Counted from the first letter of the stretch, positions 1 to 6,825 are shown. The stretch is DNA of 7,660 nt from Bradyrhizobiaceae bacterium (GCA_016793685.1 JAEULX010000262.1:1-7660); one strand, 5' to 3'. Numbers and translations: made by a program. The notes: generated from the sequence alone by a model not told the origin.

Positions 1-30
1 GAACAGCGATCTGAGGAGAAGGGTGCGCAA
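1..30 (-). CDS. hyfI: Probable start of a NuoB/HyfI-like small Fe-S subunit (partial, cut by window edge)
   Basis: Downstream of the hyfG stop on the minus strand, a frame opens at a TTG codon (bases 30-28) and reads MRTLLLRSLF up to the window edge. The hyfG stop codon is part of the string TAAGG, whose AGG-type Shine-Dalgarno core lies 9 bases before the TTG, a normal spacing for a coupled downstream gene. No ATG or GTG start is seen between the hyfG stop and the edge. In HycE/HyfG-type operons the gene after the large subunit commonly encodes the 20-kDa NuoB/HyfI/HycG-like subunit. That subunit carries the [4Fe-4S] cluster closest to the active site or quinone site. Short basic-hydrophobic N-termini such as this one are usual in that family. 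Only ten codons are visible, so the identity rests on gene order and RBS placement, and a different start further left is possible. Confidence 0.45.
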   Translation of the reverse strand, partial: MRTLLLRSLF

Positions 31-41
31 CGTTCGATGCC

Positions 42-1562
42 TTACAGATCGTGCCCCGAATAGGAACAGTTGAACGATTTGTTGCAGAGCGGGAAATCGG
101 CGACGATGTTGTTCTCGATCACCGCTTCGAGCAGCGGCCACTGCAGCCAGGACGCGTCGCGCACATGGCAGCGTCCGATGCGGCCTTCGGGTGTGACGCG
201 CAGCCAGACAAGAAGATCGCCGCGAAACGCTTCGGTGATCGCGATGCCCTCGCCCGGCGCGGCGGCTTGCGGAACCGGCGCCAGCACCGGCCCCTCGGGC
301 AATGTCGCGAGAAGATCGCGCACCAGCTGCATGCTCGCCAGGACCTCGCCGATCCGCACCCGCACGCGCGCATCGACGTCGCCGACCGTGAACAGCGGCA
401 CATCGAAGGCGCGGCCGCCGTAGGGCGGATAGGCAAGGTCGCGCCGGGCGTCGAAATCGCGCGCCGAGGCGCGCCCGACATAGCCGCCGGCGGCAAAACG
501 CTTGGCAAGCTCCGGCGCGAGGATCCCGGTATTGCAGGTGCGGTCCTGGAGCGAGGGGGTGTTCTCGTAGCAGCGGACCACCGCGGCAAAATGCGGAGCG
601 ATATCGTCCAGCATCCGGTTGATCAGCCGCACGCCGTCGTGCGTGATGTTGGCCGCAACCCCGCCCGGCACGATCACGTCCATCATCAGACGATGGGCGA
701 ACACGCCCTCGCAGACCGCAAGCACGCGCTCGCGCAAAATGCCGCAATGCGCGAGGATCAGCGCAAACGCCGCGTCGTTGCAGATCGCGCCGATGTCGCC
801 GAGGTGATTGGCGAGCCGTTCGAGTTCGGCCATCACGCCGCGGATGGTGGCGGCGCGCGGCGGCGCCTCGAAGCCGAGCGCTGCCTCGACCGCGCGCGCG
901 AAGGCGAAACTTGCCGCAACCGTCGAGTCGCCGGACACGCGCGCCACGATCCGCGCGGCGCGATCGAGCGGCGCGTCAGTGGTCAGCGCGTCGACCCCCT
1001 TGTGCACGTAGCCGAGCCGCTCTTCCAACCGGGCGACGATCTCGCCATTGGCGGTGAAGCGGAAGTGGCCGGGCTCGATGATGCCGGCATGGACCGGACC
1101 GACCGGAATCTGGTGCAGCCCTTCGCCATGCACGGGCAGGAAGTCATAGTCGGCCGGATCGCGCAGCGGCGCGCTGATCCGTTGCCCGAGCGGGCTTGCG
1201 ATTTCCCAGGCGCCGTGATCGAGCCAGGGACGGGTGTCTTCGGCAGCTTCCGGCACGTAGCCGTAGAGATCGCGGATCGTCCGCTCCAGCCGGATGGCGG
1301 GCGCATGCCAACGGCCGATCGAGGGAAACCGGTCTTCGGTCACGGCCGTCGAAACGACGCAGGGTTCCTCTCCGATCCGCCGGAGCGCCATATGCACCAT
1401 GCCCGGCTCCGCCCACAAGCCGAGCAGTTCGCGTTCGCCCTCCCCGATCACGCAGCCGATCTCGCCGAATATGGCGTGGTCGACCTCGTAACGCGGCCAT
1501 GGCCTGAGCGCCGCGACCGTCGGCGCCTCCGCCAGCAAACGAGCGATGCGGTCGTGATCCAT
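42..1562 (-). CDS. hyfG: HyfG/HycE-like large subunit (NuoC-NuoD fusion) lacking NiFe ligands; Ehr complex
   Basis: This 506-residue protein is the catalytic-position subunit of a group 4 hydrogenase/complex I-like complex, on the cytoplasmic face of the membrane. Residues 1 to about 135 resemble the NuoC (30 kDa) domain, including ERTIRDLYGYVPE near 93-105. Residues from about 145 resemble NuoD/hydrogenase large subunits: GPVHAGIIEPGHFRF (155-169), ERLGYVHKG (181-189), ELERLANHLGDIGAICND (246-263), and a RDASW...ENN stretch near the C-terminus. A real [NiFe] enzyme needs two CxxC motifs. Here the first reads RVSGDS (208-213), with Ser210 and Ser213 where the cysteines should be. The second reads SFNC (496-499) in a tail ending NKSFNCSYSGHDL, so only Cys499 may remain. 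Cys493 is nearby but out of register. Hydrogenase activity is therefore unlikely, and the protein fits the energy-converting hydrogenase-related (Ehr) class. The ATG at 1562 was chosen because it lies 5 bases after the hyfF stop and follows a GGGGTGAG ribosome-binding stretch. An in-frame extension to 2630 would run through hyfF and is not real. Confidence 0.93.
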   Translation of the reverse strand: MDHDRIARLLAEAPTVAALRPWPRYEVDHAIFGEIGCVIGEGERELLGLWAEPGMVHMALRRIGEEPCVVSTAVTEDRFPSIGRWHAPAIRLERTIRDLYGYVPEAAEDTRPWLDHGAWEIASPLGQRISAPLRDPADYDFLPVHGEGLHQIPVGPVHAGIIEPGHFRFTANGEIVARLEERLGYVHKGVDALTTDAPLDRAARIVARVSGDSTVAASFAFARAVEAALGFEAPPRAATIRGVMAELERLANHLGDIGAICNDAAFALILAHCGILRERVLAVCEGVFAHRLMMDVIVPGGVAANITHDGVRLINRMLDDIAPHFAAVVRCYENTPSLQDRTCNTGILAPELAKRFAAGGYVGRASARDFDARRDLAYPPYGGRAFDVPLFTVGDVDARVRVRIGEVLASMQLVRDLLATLPEGPVLAPVPQAAAPGEGIAITEAFRGDLLVWLRVTPEGRIGRCHVRDASWLQWPLLEAVIENNIVADFPLCNKSFNCSYSGHDL

Positions 1563-1567
1563 CCGGC

Positions 1568-3025
1568 TCACCCCAGTATGGCGGCAACGCCGCGGAACCA
1601 GCCTACGACCGCGTTGGGCAACCACAGGCCGGCGATCAGCACCAGGACAAGGTGGATGAACAGCGGCACGTAGGAGGCGCTCACGTGACCGTTCTTCCCC
1701 GAGGGCGCGCCGAACAGCAGCCCGTGCATGCGCAGCAGCAACGCGGAGAATGCGACCAGCAGGCCTGCGACAAACAGCAAAGTCAGCAACGGCTGGCGGG
1801 CGATGGCCGTGCTGACCAGCAGGAATTCGCTCATGAAGACCCCGAAGGGCGGCAGCCCGGCGATGGCGATCACGCCGAGCGCAAAACCGATAGCGAGCCC
1901 GGGATGGGTCACCGACAGGCCGGTCACATCGGCGATCCGCTGCGTCCCCTTCGCCTGGGCGATATGGCCGACGGCGAAGAAAATCGCCGACTTGGTGAGC
2001 GAATGCATGCTCATGTGCAGGAGGCCGGCGAAATTCGCGAGCGGACCGCCGACCCCGAAGGCGAACGTCGTGATCCCCATATGCTCGATCGAGGAATAGG
2101 CGAACAGCCGTTTGATGTCGCGCCGGCGGAACAGCATGAAGGCGGCGAACAGAAGGCTCGCGATGCCGAGCACGATCAGGATGGCGCCGGCATCGACCGC
2201 CCCCGGATTTGCGGCGACGATGATCTTGAAGCGCAGCAGCGCATACAGCGCGACATTGAGCAGAAGCCCCGACAGCACCGCCGAAATCGGCGTCGGCCCC
2301 TCGGAGTGCGCGTCGGGCAGCCAGGCGTGGAACGGCGCCAGGCCGACCTTGGTGCCATAGCCGACCAGCAGAAAGACGAAAGCGAGCGAGAGCAGCGACG
2401 AATCGAACTTGCCGGCGTTCTGCGCCATGAGATCCCAGGCCATCGCCGGCAGGCCGCCGCCCAGCACCTTCGCGGCGACGAGATAGGTGAGCACGGTGCC
2501 GAAGACAGCGAGCCCGATCCCGACGGTGCCGAGTATGAAATACTTCCACGCCGCCTCGATCGCTTCCGGGGTGCGGTAGGTGCCGACCATCATCACGGTG
2601 GCGAGCGTGGCGACTTCGACGCCGACCCACATCAGTCCGACATTGTTGGCGATGAGCGCGAGATTCATCGCGCCCAGCATCGCCTGATACATCGCATGAT
2701 AGAATCGGAGCAGGACGGGCGTGAGGCGTCCTGTTTCCAGCTCGTGGCTGATGTAGCTCGCGGAATAGACGCTGGTGGTGAAACCGACGAACGTGGTCAG
2801 CACCAGCAGAAAGATGTTGAAGTCGTCGATGATGAACAGATCGCTGCGCATGCCCGGCAGGAAGGGCAGCGAGAGCGCAACGAGCAGCGTCAGCGCGCAG
2901 GCGGTTATGTTGAGCGCTGCGCTCAGCCGATAGTTGGCAACGACGGCGAGCACCGGGATGGCCGCCGCCGGCACGATCACCAGCAGCATCGGCGAAAACG
3001 GGAGAGCGGCGGGATCGGGCATCAC
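1568..3025 (-). CDS. hyfF: HyfF-like antiporter-type membrane subunit (NuoL/M/N family)
   Basis: This polytopic membrane protein of 485 residues has about 14 hydrophobic segments and belongs to the proton-conducting antiporter-like (Proton_antipo_M) family. E. coli HyfF is somewhat longer. It should form an ion channel in the membrane arm. The charged residues of the family are present: Glu137 in WVGVEVATL, Lys226 in GYGTKVGLAPFHAWLP, His234, a histidine in DAHSEGPTPIS (240), Lys305 and Glu314 in RRDIKRLFAYSSIEHMG, and Lys345 in HSLTKSAIFF. The SSIEHMGI and HAWLPDAHSEGP variants favour HyfF over HyfB or HyfD. The start is ambiguous. A GTG (3025) and an ATG (3022) are adjacent, and each has a purine-rich site (GGAGG or GGAG) about 8 bases upstream. 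GTG gives a 4-base overlap with the hyfE stop, and ATG gives a TGATG junction. The difference is one residue. The upstream gene encodes the HyfE-like subunit and the downstream gene the large subunit, consistent with one operon. Confidence 0.93.
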   Translation of the reverse strand: MMPDPAALPFSPMLLVIVPAAAIPVLAVVANYRLSAALNITACALTLLVALSLPFLPGMRSDLFIIDDFNIFLLVLTTFVGFTTSVYSASYISHELETGRLTPVLLRFYHAMYQAMLGAMNLALIANNVGLMWVGVEVATLATVMMVGTYRTPEAIEAAWKYFILGTVGIGLAVFGTVLTYLVAAKVLGGGLPAMAWDLMAQNAGKFDSSLLSLAFVFLLVGYGTKVGLAPFHAWLPDAHSEGPTPISAVLSGLLLNVALYALLRFKIIVAANPGAVDAGAILIVLGIASLLFAAFMLFRRRDIKRLFAYSSIEHMGITTFAFGVGGPLANFAGLLHMSMHSLTKSAIFFAVGHIAQAKGTQRIADVTGLSVTHPGLAIGFALGVIAIAGLPPFGVFMSEFLLVSTAIARQPLLTLLFVAGLLVAFSALLLRMHGLLFGAPSGKNGHVSASYVPLFIHLVLVLIAGLWLPNAVVGWFRGVAAILG

Positions 3026-3693
3026 CCCTGCTCCCTCCGCTCGCCGCGGAAGCGTTCGAGCACGGTCACGTCCACCGTGTCGAAGCGTTCGCGGATACGG
3101 AACACGAACACTCCGAACACGATAAAGGCTATCAGGATGGAGAAAGCGACCGAGATCTCGACCACGAGGGGCATGCCGCGGGCGCCCGTCGCCGCCAGGA
3201 TGAGGCCGTTCTCGAGCGACATGAAGCCGATCACCTGGGTCACCGCATTGTAGCGGGTGATCATCATCAGAAGCCCGAGCAGGACGACGCCCAGCGCAAA
3301 CGCAATGTCCTCGTGCGCGACCACGTCGCCGGCGCCGCTGACGGGCTGCAAGAGCAGGATCGACAGCGCGACGAGCGCGAGACCGGCGAGCATGGTCGCT
3401 CCCCCGCCGATCACTTGCTCGACCTCACGATGCACGTCGAGACGGCGCACGATGCGGTGGAGCGCCATCGGAATGACGAAACCCTTGACGGCGAGCGCCA
3501 TCAGCGCGGTGACGAGAAGCAGCGGCTCGCTCTGGATGAAGGCCTGCCACCCGACCGACAGCGCGAGCGTGATCGCCTGCAGCGCGAACACGTTGATCGC
3601 CGCGGTGACGCGGTCCTGGTAGAGCAGCACGAGGCTCAGCACCAGCACGCCGCCGGCAAAGAGATGGGCGATGTCGAACCATAAGGATGGCAT
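3022..3693 (-). CDS. hyfE: HyfE-like membrane subunit (NuoK/MnhC-like)
   Basis: This integral membrane protein of 223 residues, close to the usual HyfE length, has about seven hydrophobic helices and a short charged C-terminal tail (RERFDTVDVTVLERFRGERR). The C-terminal half carries the NuoK/MnhC-like signature GFMSLENGL (156-164), with Glu161 in a membrane segment. A second buried acid, Glu179, follows in VVEISVAF. In complex I the equivalent NuoK glutamates take part in the proton path that links the quinone cavity to the antiporter subunits. A similar coupling role is inferred here. The start is the ATG at 3693. It shares its A with the TGA of hyfC (TGATG) and has GGGGA five bases upstream. 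A longer in-frame start at 3843 exists, but it would add an Arg-rich segment antisense in character and overlap hyfC deeply, so it is rejected. The gene ends in an overlap with the start of hyfF. Confidence 0.92.
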   Translation of the reverse strand: MPSLWFDIAHLFAGGVLVLSLVLLYQDRVTAAINVFALQAITLALSVGWQAFIQSEPLLLVTALMALAVKGFVIPMALHRIVRRLDVHREVEQVIGGGATMLAGLALVALSILLLQPVSGAGDVVAHEDIAFALGVVLLGLLMMITRYNAVTQVIGFMSLENGLILAATGARGMPLVVEISVAFSILIAFIVFGVFVFRIRERFDTVDVTVLERFRGERREQG

Positions 3694-4649
3694 CAGAATC
3701 CCCGCGACACGAAGCGCAAGAACACGGCAAGCGCGGCTGCGGCGAACGCGCCGCCGAGGAAGGCCGGATAGCGGAACACCCGCATCTTGGCGACGCTCGT
3801 CTCGGCGATCGGCAACGACACGGCAAGCACCAGCATCTTGCACAGGAAGCTGCCGACGCCGATCGCAATCGCCGCCGCGGTCTTGTCGCCGGTGGCGATG
3901 CCGAAGGGGAAGAACAGACAGGCGATGAGCGAGAAATAGAGCACGAGCTTGACCGCGGCCGCAGCCTCGATCATGGCGAGGTGGCGGCCGGAATATTCCA
4001 GCACCATCGCCTCATGCACCATCGTGAGTTCGAGATGGGTCGCGGGATTGTCGATGGGGATGCGGGCATTTTCCGCGATCCCGACCACGATCAGGCCGAG
4101 CAGGGCGAGACCGAGGGAGACGCGCAGGCCGGTTTCCGCCGTCACGAACACGGTCGCGATCGCCGAGAGCTGGGTGGTGCCGGCGATCAGCGCCACGGTG
4201 AAGGCGATCAGCAGCATCGCCGGTTCGGCGAGCGATGCGATCATCATCTCGCGCGACGACCCGAGGCCGCCGAACGCGGTCCCGACGTCCATGCCGGCGA
4301 GCGCGAGGGTGAAACGCGCGGTGCCGAGCAGCGCGACGATGGCGATGAGGTCGGCCGACCAGGAGAACACGAGGCCGGTCGCGTAAGTCGGCACCAGGCC
4401 CGCCGCCGTCCAGGTCGCCGCGAACACGAGATAAGGCGCGCTGCGGTAGACCCACGACGCGTTGTGGGCGAGCACGGCCTCCTTGTGCATCAGTTTCCAC
4501 AGATCGTAATAGACCTGCAGCAGCGGCGGCCCGCGCCGGCACAGAAGGCGCGCCCGCACCTTGCGCGTGATCCCGAGCACGAACGGGGCGATCGCCACGA
4601 TCAGCGCAATCTGGAAGAACTGCAATGCGAGCGCGATGATCACCGCCAT
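3693..4649 (-). CDS. hyfC: HyfC/HycD-like membrane subunit (NuoH family)
   Basis: This 318-residue membrane protein of the NuoH/HycD/HyfC family anchors the peripheral arm to the membrane arm and, in complex I, forms much of the quinone chamber and the entry to the proton path. Family hallmarks are visible. RRGPPLLQVYYDLWKLMHKE (38-57) matches the G-P-x-x-x-Q-x-x-x-D-x-x-K-x-x-x-K-E loop. AGMDVGTAFGGLGSSRE (118-134) is followed by LAEPAML. ENARIPIDNP (193-202) leads into HLELTMVHEAMVLEYSG (205-221), the acidic loop that faces the quinone/hydrogenase module. The string PIDNP and the length match HycD/HyfC more than NuoH. The start is the ATG at 4649, which lies inside the 3' end of hyfB and overlaps it by 10 bases. 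No strong Shine-Dalgarno sequence is seen, so translation is probably coupled to hyfB. The stop shares a base with the start of hyfE. The long in-frame extension rightward to 6626 is antisense-like frame shadow over hyfB and not part of the protein. Confidence 0.93.
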   Translation of the reverse strand: MAVIIALALQFFQIALIVAIAPFVLGITRKVRARLLCRRGPPLLQVYYDLWKLMHKEAVLAHNASWVYRSAPYLVFAATWTAAGLVPTYATGLVFSWSADLIAIVALLGTARFTLALAGMDVGTAFGGLGSSREMMIASLAEPAMLLIAFTVALIAGTTQLSAIATVFVTAETGLRVSLGLALLGLIVVGIAENARIPIDNPATHLELTMVHEAMVLEYSGRHLAMIEAAAAVKLVLYFSLIACLFFPFGIATGDKTAAAIAIGVGSFLCKMLVLAVSLPIAETSVAKMRVFRYPAFLGGAFAAAALAVFLRFVSRGF

Positions 4650-6652
4650 GCGGCCACTACCAGCAGCAGGCCGATGAGGGCCAGGAAGACGAGGGTGAGA
4701 TAGCTGCGCACGGTGAGGAATTGCATCCGGTTCAGCCACTGCGCGCTTCTCGCCACCGAGCGCGCCAGCGGCCCGTAGATGAAGCGCCAGGCGGGGTCGC
4801 GCACCCGCACCTGGAAATGGCCGGCGCGCATCTCCCCCGGCAGGGGCATGTCGACCCGCTCGATCACGCCGAACACGGCGGCGCCGAACACGCGCCGGAT
4901 CGGCATGGCGAAGCTCGAACTGGTGTACTGCGTCACCGGACTGTCGAGCGGAAAGCCGCAGTCCCAGATGGCGCTGCGCCGCGTCGCCCGCGTCGCAAAT
5001 TTGTGAATCACCGCGGCGCCGAACAGGCCGGAGGCGGTCAGGAACAGGAAGATGATGAGCCCGTTGTAGGAGCTTCGGCTTTCCGCGATCGGGACGATCG
5101 AGAGCCAGGGCATGGAGGCCTGATGCGGCAGGACAGCGCCAGTGAGGGCGCTCGTCACCGGGCTCAGCCAATCGATCACGAAGCCCGGCAGAATGCCGGC
5201 GAGCACGCAGAGGGCGGCGAGCACGAACATCGCGCTCAGCGAGAAGCGATCGACCTCCCTGGCCGCGGCGGCTTCCGGGGACCGCGGCCGGCTGAGGAAG
5301 ACCACGCCAAACGCCTTCACGAAACAGGCGGCCGCCAGCGCCGCGGCGAGCGCGAGCAGCGCGCCGGTGGCCGGAACCGCGAATTTCAGGCCCCATTGGG
5401 GCAGTTGCGGGCTGAGCAGGATCGCCTGAAAGGTCAGCCACTCGGAAACGAAACCGTTGAGCGGCGGCAGCGCAGAGATCGAGGCGCATCCGATCAGAAA
5501 GACCACCGCGGTCTTCGGCATGACGTGGATGAGCCCGCCGAGGCGCTCCATGTCCCGCTGCCCGGTGGCCGTCAGGACCGCGCCCGCCCCGAAGAACAGC
5601 AGGCTCTTGAAGACCGCGTGATTGAAAACGTGGAACAACGCCGCCGTCAGCGCGAGAGCCGCCACGCCATCCTGCCCGTTGGCGCGGAAGGCAAGCGCCA
5701 GACCCAGGCCGATGAAGATGATCCCGATGTTCTCCACGGTGTGGTAGGCGAGCAGCCGCTTCAAGTCGTGCTGCATCAACGCGTAGAGCACGCCGAGGAC
5801 GGCGGTCACCCCGCCGAGCGTCAGCGCGACCAGGCCCGACCAGGGGCTCTGATCGGCGGCGACGTCGAACACGATGCGCACGAATCCGTACACGCCGACC
5901 TTGGTCATGACGCCGCTCAGAAGCGCGGAGATGTGGCTGGGCGCGGCGGGATGGGCGAGCGGCAGCCAGGCATGGAGCGGAACGACGCCGGCTTTCGAGC
6001 CGGCGCCGACCAGGGCCAGGGCGGCGACGGCCACGGCGACCTCCGGGCCCAGCTTGGTGGCGCGCATCGCGGCGAACGTGTACTCGCCGCTGGCGTGCGC
6101 GAGGAGGCCGAAGGCGAGGAGCAGGCACAAGGTGCCGAAACTCGCCATGACCAGGTAGACGTAGCCGGCACGAACGGCGGCGGGATCCCGGTAATGGGCT
6201 ACGACGAGCGCCCAGGAGGCGAGCGACATGAACTCCCCGGCGACGAGAACCGAGTAGGCGTCGGCGGCCAGCACAACGAGGGTCATGCCTCCGAGGAACG
6301 CGCCATAATAGGGGAGCACGCGGAGCGGCGCTCGTTCGGATTGGCCGTAGCCCAAAGCATAAAGGCTGGTCGTCGCGCCGCCGAGACTGACCACCAGGAG
6401 AAAGAAGGCGGAAAGCGCGTCCAGCCGGAAGTGCGCCCCGGTCCCCGGCAGCCCGAGCGGCAAGATAACGGTCGACGCCTCGGCATGCCGCAGCAGGAAG
6501 CTCAGCGCGAGCCCGAGGGCGATCAGAGAGAGCGCGAGAGAAAGTCCGTAAATTACTGTCTTCGCGAATGAAAAACGGCCGATCGCAGCCCCGGTCGCGC
6601 CGATGACGAGAAAGCCTGCCGCGCACCCAAGCCCGATCGTGACGTCCGGCAT
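4640..6652 (-). CDS. hyfB: HyfB-like antiporter-type membrane subunit with C-terminal extension
   Basis: This 670-residue polytopic membrane protein is almost the same length as E. coli HyfB (about 672). The N-terminal two thirds form an NuoL/M/N-type antiporter module. Visible landmarks are Glu140 (VLVAGEFMSLASWAL), Lys220 (GAGSKAGVVPLHAWLP), His240 (PSHISALLSG), Lys251 (TKVGVYG), Lys298 with Glu307 (HDLKRLLAYHTVENIG), His345 and Lys349 (NHAVFKSLLFFGAG), and Glu404 (LPPLNGFVSEWL). All key ion-path charges expected in an active pump subunit seem present. The C-terminal region is typical of HyfB/HycC: IWDCGFPL (562-569) followed by SPVTQYTSSSFAMPIRRVFG (571-590), an interhelical region, then a last hydrophobic helix at about 651-669. 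The start at 6652 has AAGGA ten bases upstream. The gene opens the operon, with a 200-base gap on its 5' side, and overlaps hyfC by 10 bases at the 3' end. Whether H+ or Na+ is moved cannot be read from the sequence. Confidence 0.94.
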   Translation of the reverse strand: MPDVTIGLGCAAGFLVIGATGAAIGRFSFAKTVIYGLSLALSLIALGLALSFLLRHAEASTVILPLGLPGTGAHFRLDALSAFFLLVVSLGGATTSLYALGYGQSERAPLRVLPYYGAFLGGMTLVVLAADAYSVLVAGEFMSLASWALVVAHYRDPAAVRAGYVYLVMASFGTLCLLLAFGLLAHASGEYTFAAMRATKLGPEVAVAVAALALVGAGSKAGVVPLHAWLPLAHPAAPSHISALLSGVMTKVGVYGFVRIVFDVAADQSPWSGLVALTLGGVTAVLGVLYALMQHDLKRLLAYHTVENIGIIFIGLGLALAFRANGQDGVAALALTAALFHVFNHAVFKSLLFFGAGAVLTATGQRDMERLGGLIHVMPKTAVVFLIGCASISALPPLNGFVSEWLTFQAILLSPQLPQWGLKFAVPATGALLALAAALAAACFVKAFGVVFLSRPRSPEAAAAREVDRFSLSAMFVLAALCVLAGILPGFVIDWLSPVTSALTGAVLPHQASMPWLSIVPIAESRSSYNGLIIFLFLTASGLFGAAVIHKFATRATRRSAIWDCGFPLDSPVTQYTSSSFAMPIRRVFGAAVFGVIERVDMPLPGEMRAGHFQVRVRDPAWRFIYGPLARSVARSAQWLNRMQFLTVRSYLTLVFLALIGLLLVVAAWR

Positions 6653-6768
6653 GCCCCGCCGATCCTTCGCCCTCCCCGGCGCGTCAGCGGCAGTGGCGCC
6701 GAGCTGCGGAAGGGTTGGATTAGAGATTCAAAGGTTCCTAGCGTACGCGGCAGCGCACGGCCAATAAC

Positions 6769-6795
6769 CATTTCGTCAATTGTTCAAACGAAATG
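6769..6795. repeat. Inverted repeat, 8-bp arms (CATTTCGT/ACGAAATG); candidate operator or alternative hairpin
   Basis: Perfect 8-base arms at 6769-6776 and 6788-6795 flank an 11-base spacer (CAATTGTTCAA). The repeat lies about 117 bases upstream of the hyfB start codon, in the AT-richer part of the gap. It could be a dyad binding site for a regulator of the hyf-like operon. It could also be the lower stem of an alternative RNA hairpin, because its right arm shares three bases with the terminator-like palindrome next to it. It does not match an FNR/FixK box (TTGAT-N4-ATCAA). Confidence 0.4.
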
Positions 6796-6817
6796 ACCGG
6801 GCACAAGGCCCGGCCAT
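6785..6817 (-). terminator. Probable Rho-independent terminator of the L,D-transpeptidase gene
   Basis: On the minus strand the sequence ATGGCCGGGC-CTTGT-GCCCGGTCAT (plus-strand 6793-6817) folds into a 10-bp stem with a 5-base loop. The stem is followed by the moderately U-rich run UUCGUUU. One stem pair is G-U in minus-strand RNA but would be an A-C mismatch in plus-strand RNA. The structure therefore suits leftward transcripts, the direction in which the transpeptidase gene is read. It starts about 35 bases after that gene's stop codon. The U tract is interrupted, so termination may be partial. The GGCCGGGC palindrome type recurs in intergenic regions of Bradyrhizobium-like genomes, which is remembered knowledge and not checked here. 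Confidence 0.55.
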
Positions 6818-6825
6818 CTCGACTT

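Noticed and set aside
51..1673. 540-codon open frame on the plus strand
   Set aside because: It is antisense to hyfG, is rich in Arg, Asp, His and Gln, and shows no recognisable motif. It is a codon-bias shadow of a GC-rich gene.
1563..2630. N-terminal extension of the large subunit in the hyfG frame
   Set aside because: It would overlap hyfF almost entirely and is Arg-rich with no homology pattern. The ATG at 1562 gives the correct family N-terminus.
1652..3253. 533-codon open frame on the plus strand
   Set aside because: It is antisense to hyfF and hyfE, with the extremely hydrophilic composition expected opposite a membrane protein, and it spans a gene boundary.
3687..4703. 338-codon open frame on the plus strand
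   Set aside because: It is antisense to hyfC, with low-complexity Glu/Arg/His composition and no family resemblance.
4721..6571. 616-codon open frame on the plus strand
   Set aside because: It is antisense to hyfB. Its charged, Gln/Glu/Arg/His-rich composition mirrors a hydrophobic coding strand.
4650..6626. N-terminal extension of hyfC in the same frame
   Set aside because: It overlaps the whole of hyfB in another frame, and the translated sequence is Arg/Ala/Gly-rich nonsense. NuoH-like homology begins at the ATG at 4649.
42..6652. Calling the operon a formate hydrogenlyase or true hydrogenase 4
   Set aside because: The large subunit lacks the NiFe ligand cysteines, and no formate dehydrogenase or hydrogenase maturation gene is visible in the window.
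6715..6738. GGAAC on the minus strand as the -35 of an EcfG-type general stress promoter
   Set aside because: No GTT element follows at 16-17 bases; the sequence there is CAACC or AACCC.
6748..6765. Sigma-54-like -24/-12 promoter (TGGCCGTGCGCTGC on the minus strand), of interest because formate hydrogenlyase operons are often sigma-54 dependent
   Set aside because: The GG and GC elements are separated by 9 bases instead of the strict 10, and the TTGC part reads CTGC. This is not good enough to call.
6553..6771. 72-codon minus-strand frame running from the intergenic gap into hyfB
   Set aside because: It overlaps the start of hyfB in another frame and has no recognised motif. It is better explained as chance.
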